This document shows, piece after piece, positions 12,838 through 25,800 of a stretch of 64,000 nucleotides of DNA; the first letter of the stretch is position 1, and every line of letters begins with the position of its first letter. Position numbers and translations under genes: made by a program. Below the pieces are notes generated by a model, which saw only the letters and a program-made list of their open reading frames with translations, did no database searches and was not told the origin of the DNA. Where the stretch lies: NCBI GenBank assembly GCA_028829895.1, contig CM054183.1, positions 14,913,975-14,977,974 of the forward strand, given 5' to 3'. Source of the DNA: Sinotaia quadrata (taxonomy: Eukaryota > Mollusca > Gastropoda > Architaenioglossa > Viviparidae).

Positions 12838-14414
12838 AAATAATAATATTGTTAAGCAGAATCAACAAATCAAAATAATTAACCTATCAGAGTGCCTTTA
12901 TTTTCTTTAATTAAATCAATTACTTAATTAACATAATAAAAATTTAAATAATGCTTATTTCCTTTTAGAATCCTTTAAGAGGTTTCTCTAAGCAATGATC
13001 ACTTTTATTTGTGTAAAAGATATCGCTTACTCTATTCTTTTTAGTCGTGTTTCACTGTATTCAGATTCTGTATTTCCATATTTATTTTTCTAAAACAGAG
13101 ATGGTGTAAATTAGTATTACGTTTGATATCTTTAAAATATTATTGGTCACTCCGTAAACCAAAGCAGAAGAAGACAATGTTGTTTTTTCATAATTGGGCG
13201 CATAAAGTTAAAATGTTATCTAAAATTATTGTAAGGTCATTCTCTTGACTTTTTTTTATTAAAAAATTCCATACTCACTTTAGAAACAAAAAAATGTTTG
13301 CCGATTTAATCTTCCTTAAAAAAGAAAAAATAACCAATAGAATGGAAACAAACAAACTATACATTTTTTAAATGAATTTCTTCACGTATCGAAATGCATC
13401 TGCTTACTCTCTGTTAGGAGCAATTTAACGTCAAATCAATAGAGAGATAGATAAAACTGTTTGGCGACAATTAAGCTGTATGCCAATACTGATTAGCAAG
13501 ATAATATGGCATTTGTGTCATGATGAACGCATTTGTATATTCACTGAATTATTATTACAATATAATCTAGTAAATTACTACTCTCTTTCACTCTCTTTCA
13601 TTTTTCTCTATCTGTTTGTTTTATTAACGTGTACACATTCCACGCAAACCACACGACCTCATTTACAGACAAGCATTACATATGAATGAACTAAAAGGAT
13701 GATAGCATTAATAAAAATAGATTCATGATTCAAGCATATGACTAATAAACTGCAGGTCATTCTCTTGCCACTTCTTACTAAATACAAAGGCACATATAGA
13801 AATATGTATTAATTGAAGCTTTCTTATTATTTCAGGATATATGAAACAAGTTTAAACTTTTAATATTTTTCCTAAAATCAAATAAACTAGTTTAATTAAA
13901 GTTTTGAAATAACTGTCAAATCGAGTTTCAATATTTCACATGATTTTAAGAAGTTTCAGTTTGCTTATTTGTTTCAGTTTCAGTTTGGTTATTACATTGC
14001 GTATTTCCTTCTTACTTACGGCTTGAAACACTGAAAACAAGAAAAAGTTATGTAGGCTTCTATGTACACAGAGCACATAGTCCTTTGAGGGAGTGCGGTG
14101 AATCGATTGATCGCGAAGTAAGTGCTCTTTGCTCTTCCAAGATGCCACACTCCTTAAAATGTCATGCCTACGTTTGATTAGCTGGACTATACGCACGAGT
14201 GAAGGCAAACTAACAATGTTTTCTGGTTACAAATTTAACATAGTGAATAATTAATAGCTGATAAACTGTATAAAGTGGGAGCCTCTGATCAATTTTGGTA
14301 GAACAAGTTTGAAACATTTATAGAAGACTTGAAAGGACTCCAGTAACTTTTACAGTCGTCAGAGCCAAACTTGCATATAAAGCAATGTACCGCAGAACCG
14401 AATCTTCGCAAGTA

Positions 14415-14452
<38 letters not shown>
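12838..14452 (-). repeat. 1.5-kb dispersed repeat X, right inverted arm, with (AC)n
   Basis: This is the inverted copy of 6416-7940, from AATCAACAAATCAAAATAAT near 12860 to TTCGCAAGTACGTAC near 14416, and it ends in an (AC)n run to 14452. Together with the left arm it brackets about 4.9 kb of satellite fragments and SINE. Confidence 0.8.
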
Positions 14453-14454
<2 letters not shown>

Positions 14455-15655
14455 TTCAACACTTCCAGAGTGGTCATCGCTCTATCTGGAAAATTCAGAC
14501 ATATTCACATCCCTCCCTTAAGTTTTGATTCAAGTTGATTGAAGATCAGCACTCAGTCACTGAATACTCGCTAACAATTTCCCACCTGTGTTCAGTGGGT
14601 ATTCCCAATCCTAAGCTGCATCCAGACAGATTAGCGCGTGCCACGCGTACACAACAATCACTGACAAATATCCGACGAGCAGCTCTCCCCCCCTCCCAAC
14701 CCTTCGTTATTTCTCCTTTACTACACTTACAGGACGACTTGGAGAAAACCATTTACTTCCCCAAAAGTTTTTATTGTCGTGGAGCGAACAATTATTTTGG
14801 ACAAAAGATGCACTTGATGCACAGAAATAATGGAAAAATCTAAACACTCTTTGAATCAACATCACAAACCACTGTTCATCCACTAACTAATAAATAAATC
14901 GATAATTAATAAACAACGAATTATATTTAGAATTCGAAATTGACTCAATATGCATGGACATTCACATCGCCAAGTGTTGGATTTCGAGAGCCAGGGTGAT
15001 AATGAAAATTTCGTTTCTAAATTGATACCTTATAGTCCAGTAGCATGAAGTTGGGGCATGTTGTGCACGGCTCCTTACACATAGTCTTTTGTATTAGGGG
15101 AACAACTTGAGCTCGATGATGTGTATATAGTTGGAAGTTAAAGTTCACCCTCAAGTTGCTTTCACCAAAAGCGAAAATCTATGAGTGATTTGCGAGGTAT
15201 TTGTTTCGATATTCATCCATTAAAACCAATCACACCCATACTCTGACTTTGAGCTAACAAATGAAAAGGTTAATTTAAACTAGGCTCTTTCCGGTCACTT
15301 GGATTATTGTAATACATTTAATAAGACCGAAACTAAAAACGTGTTTTTGTTATGATAGATGTGTGGTAAGAAACATAAAATTACGTAATTAAAGAATGAT
15401 TTATATAGGTATTTTCTTCATTAGAATTTATTTTTAATTTAATGTCTCTTTCTAATGTAAGCTGATTTTACAGAGAAGCGAATTGGTACATCACACGTCT
15501 CCATCAATCTTGCGATTGATACGCATAAGCAGAGTGGATATTTTATTGCACTCAGAAAGCAGCAAAAAGTAATAGAGAAAGACTGAGAAATTGCATATGA
15601 AAAGACAAATAGTTAAACATCGGGCATACCAATATACTGTCAAATATAAAAACAG
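14453..15655. other. Gene-free stretch, nothing recognised
   Basis: I see no repeat with another copy in the window and no coding sequence with recognisable domains. Short opposed open frames around 14535-14843 lack family features. Confidence 0.4.
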
Positions 15656-15835
<180 letters not shown>

Positions 15836-15961
15836 TCCTTTCCACCTGCGATCAAGAGATCATGTTTGCCTGAGGAGAGGTTCTCCCAGTGAGCAAAGTG
15901 TATGACGGATGAACTAAGTACAAAAATAACTAAACCACGATTGGGATGGTTTCGTGGATGA

Positions 15962-16100
15962 GCGGGGAAAAAATTCACGGGAAATAAAGTCACAAGAAAA
16001 AAGCCACGCATAGGAAAGAAAGTCACAATATATGTTAAGTGGAAGTAAGTGACGGCTCATTTGGATCGTGGTTCGATTCCCGATCAGGGTTAAGTGTATT
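15962..16100 (+). repeat. GTCAC-type short repeats plus tRNA-like SINE copy
   Basis: Degenerate GTCACRGGAAA units (15962-16030) are followed by GGAAGTAAGTGACGGCTCAT and GTGGTTCGATTCCC. The latter is the best match in the window to a polymerase III B box. The copy has no TG tail and ends in a T run. The layout is the same as at 5960-6415. Confidence 0.6.
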
Positions 16101-16109
16101 TTTTTTTTT

Positions 16110-16498
16110 AGAAACTTCAGTCTGACGAGCATTGTTCGACAACTCTTTTCTTGTTTAATACATACGGCTGGAATCTGTAGAATAAAATGTTCTTTAAAAT
16201 ATCACCTAAAAACACTACCAACAGATGTTTAGTGTGATATGACTGCTTAAAACAGGATTTCATTGATAACTTTTTATTTAGTTTCATTTTATGTCAATAC
16301 GTCAGATTCTTTTCACTTCTGGAAATTTTTTCCCGATCGAAAGAAAAAAATGAGCCGTGTTAACCGTAATATTGATAGTGTTCTAATGTTCTTGTACTAG
16401 TGGGCGATAATAAAGTTGAAATATATAGTACTAATTGATCAAAACGGTCGTCATTTCTGTAAGTTATAATAACTATAAATTTGAACAGTGGCATACAA
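16110..16498 (+). repeat. Dispersed repeat D1, inverted partner at 42838-43222
   Basis: About 385 bases align in reverse with 42838-43222, including TTGTTTAATACATACGGCTG and CAGATGTTTAGTGTGATATG. In this copy the repeat is interrupted at its end by the hAT terminus at 16499. The other copy has no such hAT end. Confidence 0.85.
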
Positions 16499-16895
16499 CA
16501 GTGGTCCCCAACCTTTTCATCGCCGCGGACCGGTCAACGCTTGATAATTTTATCGCGGCCCGATGATGTGGGGGGGACGTTGATTGTTTATATTTTAGAG
16601 TGTTTTGATTTAATAATCTAAATTTAATTGTATTTAAACGTGCCTTCAAATTAAAATACAGTTTCACCAAAAAATGAATATAAAGTGATTTAACATTTTA
16701 ACTCACTAGAACGCTAAATCAGCGAGAATCCTGAGCTTGTTTCTTTGCAACGAGAAGGTTCCATCTGGGGGTAATAGGAGACAATTACACCCGAAGTGAG
16801 TTGCTTATGTCCATCCGTTGTTTTGTTTTGGTTGCTGTCACTGCAGAAAACCCCGCTTCACACAAATAGGATTCGGAAATGGCAATACATATTTA
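16499..16895 (-). pseudogene. Truncated hAT transposase remnant with one terminal inverted repeat
   Basis: The right end begins CAGTGGTCCCCAACC followed by a GGACCGG block, a terminus typical of hAT elements found across animals. Inside it, the minus strand encodes the end of a hAT dimerisation domain, with the Y-L-C-E-A-G-F-S motif near 16868-16845 and the terminal K-K-Q-A-Q segment before a stop at 16719-16721. The copy is broken by an in-frame stop at 16785-16787 and a one-base frameshift near 16869. It is cut off upstream around 16895-16925 next to a TG repeat. No second terminus is visible. It is a dead 5'-truncated fragment. No function is expected. Confidence 0.85.
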
Positions 16896-17060
16896 AGTGC
16901 TGTGGTGGCCGTTGTTGTATTGGCAGGTGTGTGTGTGTGTGTGTGTGGGGTTTACAGAGCCCAGGATAATACCACATCGTCTGTACTTAGTGTGTATGTG
17001 CGCCCAGGATGTTCACTCCCCACCCTGTAATGTTCACCAGTGGTGTTGTTGTTGTCGTTG

Positions 17061-20000
17061 GAGCTAAGGAGTAACATTACAGGTGACTGTGGCCATCCGA
17101 ACGAGCCGAAGCGGGATGTGTGCCATTTTAAGTAGTTTGAACCTAATTATTTCCGACATGGATTACTCTAAAATTACTCAATAATTAGAGGTCATAGGAC
17201 CCATTGTTGTGCATTATGTACCTGGATTCAATGCATGTAGAGTAAAGCGTTCGTCAGATAAAAAGACGAACGCTTCGAAAAATCAAGAAAACTCCATTTT
17301 TGCAGGAGGGTTGCAGAAACGTGTTTTTCTCTAGAGGTTTTTGGAATATCTAACTTTTTATTTTATATTCGGAGTCACAAATGATTTAGCTTCATGCCTA
17401 CCAATTTTAGTCCTTTTCTGACAATTAGTTTTGTAGAAATTCAGCTTTTGTCAAAATGTCAAGACTTCTGTCAATATAGTGCTTTGCATTATTAGTACGT
17501 AAAGTCGATTTTTCGAGACAAAGGAATTTTGGCGCCAAATCGCGTTTTCTACTAAAGTCGCTGAAATTTTGATAGATTTTGCAGGATGATACAGGAAGAC
17601 ACGTGGCTTATTTTGAAACGAAAATATTTCATATTTCTCGAATTATGAATTTTTTTGTGAAAATTTTATTTTTCTAATTATGCGCATATCTCTTAAAGTA
17701 CGAGGAATTTAATAAAACTAACTTCAGATTCGGGTTCAGCACACGCGGAAACAGTTTATTTGTTCAAAGAGGTATTTGTAATATTGCGCCAATTTGTCAG
17801 AATTGACGTTTGGATATTTTCGCACTTTTGACCGATTTGCGAAGTTATGTCATCATGATTACTGTATTGTTGCACGCGCAGTCTTAGACATACAATCATA
17901 CACTTAACTTCTGGATGTAGCCCATAGATTCCTCTTTCGAAATCATCCCTGAGAACGGAGCTGAGGAGTAGAATTACAGGTGACTGTGGCCATCCGAACG
18001 AGCCGAAGCGGGAAATATGCCATTTTAAGTAGTTTGAACCTAATTATTTCCGACATGGATTACTCTAAAATTACTCAATAATTAGAGGTCATAGGACCCA
18101 TTGTTGTGCATTATGTACCTGGATTCAATGCATGTAGAGTAAAGCATTCGTCAGATAAAAAGAAGAACGCTTCGAAAAATCAAGAAAATTCCATTTTTGC
18201 AGGAGGGTTGCAGAAACGTGTTTTTCTCTAGAGGTTTTTGGAATATCTGACTTTTTATTTTATATTCGGAGTCACAAATGATTTAGCTTCATGCCTACCA
18301 ATTTTAGTCCTTTTCTGACAATTAGTTTTGTAGAAATTCAGCTTTTGTCAAAATGTCAAGACTTCTGTCAATATAGTGCTTTGCATTATTAGTACGTAAA
18401 GTCGATTTTTCGAGACAAAGGAATTTTGGCGCCAAATCGCGTTTTCTACTAAAGTCGCTGAAATTTTGATAGATTTTGCAGGATGATACAGGAAGACACG
18501 TGGCTTATTTTGAAACGAAAATATTTCATATTTCTCGAATTATGAATTTTTTTGTGAAAATTTTATTTTTCTAATTATGCGCATATCTCTTAAAGTACGA
18601 GGAATTTAATAAAACTAACTTCAGATTCGGGTTCAGCACACGTGGAAACAGTTTATTTGTTCAAAGGGCTATTTGTAATATTGCGCCAATTTGTCAGAAT
18701 TGACGTTTGGATATTTTCGCACTTTTGACTGATTTGCGAAGTTAGGTTATCATGATTATTGTATTGTTGCACGCGCAGTTTTAGACATACAATCATACAC
18801 TTAACTTCTGGACGTAGCCCATAGATTCCTCTTTCGAAATCATCCCTGAGAACGGAGCTGAGGAGTAACATTACAGGTGACTGTGGCCATCCGAACGAGC
18901 CGAAGCGGGAAATATGCCATTTTAAGTAGTTTGAACCTAATTATTTCCGACATGGATTACTCTAAAATTACTCAATAATTAGAGGTCATAGGACCCATTG
19001 TTGTGCATTATGTACCTGGATTCAATGCATGTAGAGTAAAGCGTTCGTCAGATAAAAGACGAACGCTTCGAAAAATCAAGAAAATTCCATTTTTGCAGGA
19101 GGGTTGCAGAAACGTGTTTTTCTCTAGAGGTTTTTGGAATATCTGACTTTTTATTTTATATTCGGAGTCACAAATGATTTAGCTTCATGCCTACCAATTT
19201 TAGTCCTTTTCTGACAATTAGTTTTGTAGAAATTCAGCTTTTGTCAAAATGTCAAGACTTCTGTCAATATAGTGCTTTGCATTATTAGTACGTAAAGTCG
19301 ATTTTTCGAGACAAAGGAATTTTGGCGCCAAATCGCGTTTTCTACTAAAGTCGCTGAAATTTTGATAGATTTTGCAGGATGATACAGGAAGACACGTGGC
19401 TTATTTTGAAACGAAAATATTTCATATTTCTCGAATTATGAATTTTTTTGTGAAAATTTTATTTTTCTAATTATGCGCATATCTCTTAAAGTACGAGGAA
19501 TTTAATAAAACTAACTTCAGATTCGGGTTCAGCACACGTGGAAACAGTTTATTTGTTCAAAGGGCTATTTGTAATATTGCGCCAATTTGTCAGAATTGAC
19601 GTTTGGATATTTTCGCACTTTTGACTGATTTGCGAAGTTAGGTTATCATGATTATTGTATTGTTGCACGCGCAGTTTTAGACATACAATCATACACTTAA
19701 CTTCTGGACGTAGCCCATAGATTCCTCTTTCGAAATCATCCCTGAGAACGGAGCTGAGGAGTAACATTACAGGTGACTGTGGCCATCCGAACGAGCCGAA
19801 GCGGGAAATATGCCATTTTAAGTAGTTTGAACCTAATTATTTCCGACATGGATTACTCTAAAATTACTCAATAATTAGAGGTCATAGGACCCATTGTTGT
19901 GCATTATGTACCTGGATTCAATGCATGTAGAGTAAAGCGTTCGTCAGATAAAAGACGAACGCTTCGAAAAATCAAGAAAATTCCATTTTTGCAGGAGGGT

Positions 20001-20676
20001 TGCAGAAACGTGTTTTTCTCTAGAGGTTTTTGGAATATCTGACTTTTTATTTTATATTCGGAGTCACAAATGATTTAGCTTCATGCCTACCAATTTTAGT
20101 CCTTTTCTGACAATTAGTTTTGTAGAAATTCAGCTTTTGTCAAAATGTCAAGACTTCTGTCAATATAGTGCTTTGCATTATTAGTACGTAAAGTCGATTT
20201 TTCGAGACAAAGGAATTTTGGCGCCAAATCGCGTTTTCTACTAAAGTCGCTGAAATTTTGAAAGATTTTGCAGGATGATACAGGAAGACACGTGGCTTAT
20301 TTTGAAACGAAAATATTTCATATTTCTCGAATTATGAATTTTTTTGTGAAAATTTTATTTTTCTAATTATGCGCATATCTCTTAAAGTACGAGGAATTTA
20401 ATAAAACTAACTTCAGATTCGGGTTCAGCACACGTGGAAACAGTTTATTTGTTCAAAGGGCTATTTGTAATATTGCGCCAATTTGTCAGAATTGACGTTT
20501 GGATATTTTCGCACTTTTGACCGATTTGCGAAGTTAGGTCATCATGATTATTGTATTGTTGCACGCGCAGTTTTAGACATACAATCATACACTTAACTTC
20601 TGGACGTAGCCCATAGATTCCTCTTTCGAAATCATCCCTGAGAACGGAGCTGAGGAGTAACATTACAGGTGACTGT
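17061..20676 (+). repeat. 896-bp satellite array, part 1 (units 1-4 and start of unit 5)
   Basis: Units start at about 17061, 17958, 18855, 19751 and 20647, giving a period of 896-897. Copies are nearly identical. Each has a hairpin with 11-base arms (17245-17255 and 17265-17275 in unit 1) and the 12-base palindrome TTTGGCGCCAAA, which fits the E2F consensus TTTSSCGC. Unit 5 is broken at 20676 by the gypsy element and resumes at 28977. The 72-codon minus-strand frame seen in several units is a by-product of unit similarity. Confidence 0.95.
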
Positions 20677-22222
20677 TGTCACAGTCTGATAAAATTGTCC
20701 GACTTCGTGACCCACTTGCCTTGTTTACTTCAAATTCGAATATTTGAAACCCTTGGCCCTTTGTTCAAAGCTTCCCTTTTCTAGGTGCTTCTAGAACAGG
20801 TCAAGATGTTATGTAACTTTAGGACCATTGTCCAGTTCTCGAACCAACCACATGCTTTGCGAACAGTCACGTGATACGCAATATACCTTTCTATATATGT
20901 ACCCACACGCTTCCGCTCCCTCACTTCGAGCACATTTTAGCTAATTCCATCAGCTTACTCGGGTCGTGAGAGGCAGCCGGCGCCATAGAGAATCAAGGTA
21001 CCCTTCGACTTCTCTCAAAGGTATCATTTTATTTAATAGTATTTGCCTATGTATTGTTTAAGTATGTATTTGTGCTATGTATTATATGATTTCCATATAC
21101 ACTTGAGCATGGTTCAGAGAAATAGCTGAAAACCTATATGTTACGGAATATAAATTTATTGTAACCATTTTTCCATTTCTGTACTTTAATTTATATTGTT
21201 TTAATTCACTAAGAGCCAGAATGCTGCGCTCGATATGAATTCTTCATGTAATTCAATTATTGCGTGTAATTTAAATTGTAAATTGTGAAGCGCTCTGTCG
21301 GTTTGAATTACCTCTTGTATGAACATTAATTTAACGTTGTATCTATTTTATTGCTTCATACGTCATGACTGTTAAATGGAACACATGTGAGACGATTATA
21401 TTTTTTCTAAATCTAATTGTAAGTGACGCGAGGTCGAAACTCTTTGTTCAGCGCATTTAATTGAGCCATGCCTAGGTAGGACCTGTTAGGTTGAGAATTA
21501 TATCCAAACACGTTGCATCCACAGGTCGGCTCATGGTTCATGTTCACCCATGCCTCACCTGCATTAGCTTATTGGTATAAGCGTGTCGAAATCCACTCTG
21601 AGGGCCATGCTGTAAAAATTCCAGTTCCTAGCCACTAACAAAGGGACATCATTCCTTATGCACCACGTGTGTCGTTAAAGGGGGACTGAGGGAACGAATC
21701 AGCATGACTGAGTGTTGAGACCAAGGATACAAGAATAGAGCTAAGTGCAAAATCAAGTGTACAGATCTCAAAGGAACACTTTTCTGGTAATTTAGATTGA
21801 CAAAAATCAGGCATAGGCGCGTAAAGACAGAGTGAAGACTATTCGCGTTGCATTCGATTTATTGTTAATTTGTTAAACTTTATTAAATCTTATTTTCTTT
21901 GTTAATACCTCTTAGTAGTTGATTTCTATGCACAATAGACCAATTAGATTAATTCTTAGATTTGAATGGGGGCGGATGAGCAGAAAGATTGATGACGAGT
22001 GCATATTAATTTAGAGGGATTTAACTGTTTTCAAATCTAGCTAAAAGTTCGCAGTTTATTAGTCTGTAAATTTGTCGTCTGAACTACAAGACGCACTTTT
22101 AATTAGTCAGATAATAAATTGAGCAACCAGTCTGCGTAGAATATGAGAGGAAGAATTAATTATATTTAAAGTCTTTTAATTATTCTAAGCAGGGTCTTTA
22201 AATAAATACTGGAAACGTAACA
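20677..22222 (+). repeat. 5' LTR (1546 bp)
   Basis: The LTR runs from TGTCACAG to CGTAACA and is the same length as the 3' copy. A TATATATG box at about 20892-20899 is a candidate promoter. An AATAAA at about 22198-22203 lies close to its 3' edge. Confidence 0.95.
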
Positions 22223-22224
22223 AG

Positions 22225-22242
22225 TGGGGGCTCGTCCGGGAT
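22225..22242 (+). other. Primer binding site, tRNA-Pro type
   Basis: TGGGGGCTCGTCCGGGAT begins two bases after the LTR. It is the classic proline-tRNA primer site also used by murine leukaemia-type gammaretroviruses. Reverse transcription would start here. Confidence 0.92.
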
Positions 22243-22842
22243 TGATATGTATTAAATTGTAAATTGTAACATTTTTTATACATAGGGCGCATCATAACCT
22301 AGAAACGAACGAACGAACAGAATTGCCAATTGTTCTTTTGATTTTTGTATCACTGATTTTCTTTGCTTTTGTTGTGACATGTGCATGTATTCTTTTGCAG
22401 AGTAGCGTGCATGTTAGTTAATGTTGATATATTTAAGCGTAGTTAAATATGTCATGTTAGCTATTGAATGATTTATTTAGTATTGTGTTACTGAGTACTT
22501 CATTGTGAGGAGTCGAAGGTTATACCGCCAGCTAGGAGAGTTATCGGTAGTAACAGACTTCGGACTATTATATTTAGGGTGCTAGATATAATGTGTAATG
22601 TGGTATGGTAGGAGCCGTGACATTACGGAAGTCTTGGAACAGCGGACACTGTGACAAGCAGGTGAAACGTGTAAAGAGTTAACGCGTAATTTATTTCGGA
22701 AGGTGTTCTGAGTAAATTAAATAATTTTTGTAAGGTTGTAGCCTAAAAGTTATTTTCGGGATAAGCGGAGTTATCGCCGACGGTTAAAACACACAATTCA
22801 CGAGATACATTGTTATTGTAGCCAGCGCGCTAAGACAGTAAA
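22243..22842 (+). other. Retroelement untranslated leader
   Basis: Six hundred bases lie between the primer site and the polyprotein start codon. I see no conserved coding frame. Packaging and dimerisation signals are expected here in such elements, but I cannot identify them. Confidence 0.7.
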
Positions 22843-25800
22843 ATGGATCGCAAACAGGTTATCGAAGACCTGAAAGAAACCGGTATCATGATAGGATATC
22901 AGGGTGACGAACTGACTAGCTACATTAAAACTGAGCTAGAGAAAGCGGACAAAGAAAGGCAAGAGATAGAAAGGGAAGAACGTACAGCTAATCGCGAGTT
23001 GAAGAAGTTAGAAGCTGAAAAACTAGCCGAAACAGAAGCTAAACGCATCGCAGCTGACGCAGAAGCTAAAAGGTTAGAAGCTGAAAGATTAGCCGACATC
23101 GAAACAAAACGTATCGCAGCGGACACAGAAGCCAAACGCATCGCGGCAGACGCGGAAATAAAACGGTTAGAATGGGAAGTAAAGAAACTAGAAGTTACTA
23201 ATCCAAACCGTGACCGCAGAAGCAGTGGTGATTCGCATTCTAGCGATGGAAATAATCACAGTAGAATTGAAAATACCATTCCAAAGATAAATATGGTCCC
23301 ATTTGATGAGAACAAAGATCAAATAGACGCGTATTTAAAAACGTTTGAAAAGTTAGCCAGAGCAACAAGCATTCCAGCGGAACATTGGGCGATAAATTTA
23401 TCGGGGTTATTGCAGGGCAGTGCGAAAAACGAGTTCAATAAGCTTAGCGATTCTGAGTCAGATAATTACGACACAGTCAAGGCCGCATTATTGAAACGTT
23501 ACAAACTCACAGCAGATACATACCGACGTAAGTTTAAACAGGCCACTAAAGCCAGTTCAGAGACGCACGCACAGTACATACGACGCGTAGCTGACTTGTT
23601 CCAAAGATGGATAGATCTAGCCGAAACTCCACAGACGTACGCAGGTCTTAGGGATGAAATGGTAAAAGACCACATTCTCGGGTCATACAAATCAGATCTA
23701 CTGATTCACTTAGCAATAAGGGAAAAATCTACGCTAGAGGAGATAGGCAACGCCGCCGATCGCTTTGATGACGCACATTCTCAATTCTCGAACGCACACG
23801 CGAACAAGTCTCGACCGAATGAACCGCAGACTCGAAAGGATAAGAAAAATGACGGGAAGGCACCTAGTGAGCGTGATGATAAAACATCTAAACCCGACAC
23901 TAAAAACAAGTCCGACAAACAGAAAGATAAAAAGAATCTTGCATGTTACACTTGTGGTGATAGTGGCCATTTTTCACGAACATGTCCTGAAAAGAAAACA
24001 GCTAAAGTTTACGCAGTAGAAAGTCATACACCTAAAACAGAAAAGTCGAATCGAACACCAGTACAGGCAAACGGTCACGATACAATCGCTTTGCTTGATA
24101 CAGGGTGTGAGCTAGACGCTATTGTAAATGCATCATTAGTTAACCGTACCGACTACACAGGGGAGACAATCTCTGTCACCTTTGCAAACGGCGAACAAGA
24201 CATTTTACCAGTAGCTGAAGTCTCGATTGTTTCAGACTTTGTAGAAGGAACAGTCAAAGCGGCAGTTATGGAAAACTCACCGCATGACGTGATCCTTGGT
24301 TGCAAGTATGTTTTGCCGTGCAAAAAACAAACTTCAACTGAACCACCACTGGTTAACGCTGTAACCAGAGCAGCGAGTAGTAAAGACAAATCTGTAACTG
24401 CACCGATGTCTGCCGCACCAGCCGTAGATAAAGCAACAGTTAGCGAGATTAAAATATTACAAGCTGAGGACGAAACACTAGACAAGTTACGCAGACAAGC
24501 TGTACTTGTTAGTGACGTCAACACTGACGATTCGAATAAGAAAGCGTGCATTATTCTGAAAAAGGGTTTATTGTACCGCTATTCGAAAGTGGGAGACGAA
24601 TTTCGGAAACAATTAGTCGTTCCACAAACCAAACGAAATGACGTATTACGATTAGGTCATGAGAGTCTTTTTGGTGCACACATGGGTGTACAAAAAACAA
24701 CTAGTCGTATTACAAGTGAGTTTTATTGGCCGGACATCACTGCCGATATCCGTAGATTCGTGTTAAGTTGCGACACATGCCAGAGAACACAGTCTAAAAA
24801 TTCAATCAGACCCGCACCGTTAGGAGAGCCTGAACTGATCAGTGAACCCTACAAGCGCGTAGCATTGGATTTGATTGGGCCTATAATACCCACATCAACG
24901 AGAGGTAATCGATACGTGCTGACCACTATTGATTACGCAACAAGATTCGCCGACGCAGTACCATTGAAAAATATTGATACTGAAACTGTCGCCGAAGCCC
25001 TTTTCGGTCTTTGGAGTCGTGTTGGAATTCCTACTGAAATTTTGACGGATCAGGGGAGTCAATTCATAGGCAACGTAATGAAGGAAGTAAATCGTTTACT
25101 TTCCATCAAACATCTTACTTGCACACCATACCACCCCCAGGCAAATGGTCTGATTGAAAAATACAATGGGACATTAAAAACAGCACTTAAAAAGCTCGCC
25201 ACAGATAAACCGAAAGACTGGGACAGATACATCCCTGCCCTACTATTTGCATATAGGGAGGTGCCACAATCTTCCACCGGGTTTTCACCATTTGAGCTAC
25301 TTTACGGACGTACTGTACGCGGACCGATGATGATTTTGAAGGCACTTTGGACTGATGAAAAGACAGATGACGAAGTTAAGACAACTTATACATACGTCAC
25401 TGACTTAAGAAACCGTCTTGAAACTATAGGCAAGATAGCACGGGAAAACTTGACGATAGCTCAGTCTAGACAGGCAGAATATTACAATAAGCACACCAAA
25501 CCTAGAGAATTTGAAGTTAATGACAAAGTGTTACTGTTGCTTCCTGAAGCACATAACAAACTTCAGATGAAATGGAAGGGGCCCTTTGTAGTTACCGCCA
25601 AGCTAGGGGGACTGAACTATAAGGTGCAGACAGGAAAGAGAGAGAAAATCTTTCATGTTAACCTACTCAAAAAGTACATAAGCCGTGAGGATCAAACCAC
25701 TCAAGCTGATTTTGTCGTAGCGACGATAGTTACAGAAGACGAGGGGGATACTGATTGCGTCACTGGTACCTTACCAAACTGTCCTCTACAGACGGACGAA

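Noticed and set aside
18653..18871. A 72-codon minus-strand frame repeated in several satellite units
   Set aside because: It recurs only because the satellite units are nearly identical. It has no domain features and is broken in the diverged units.
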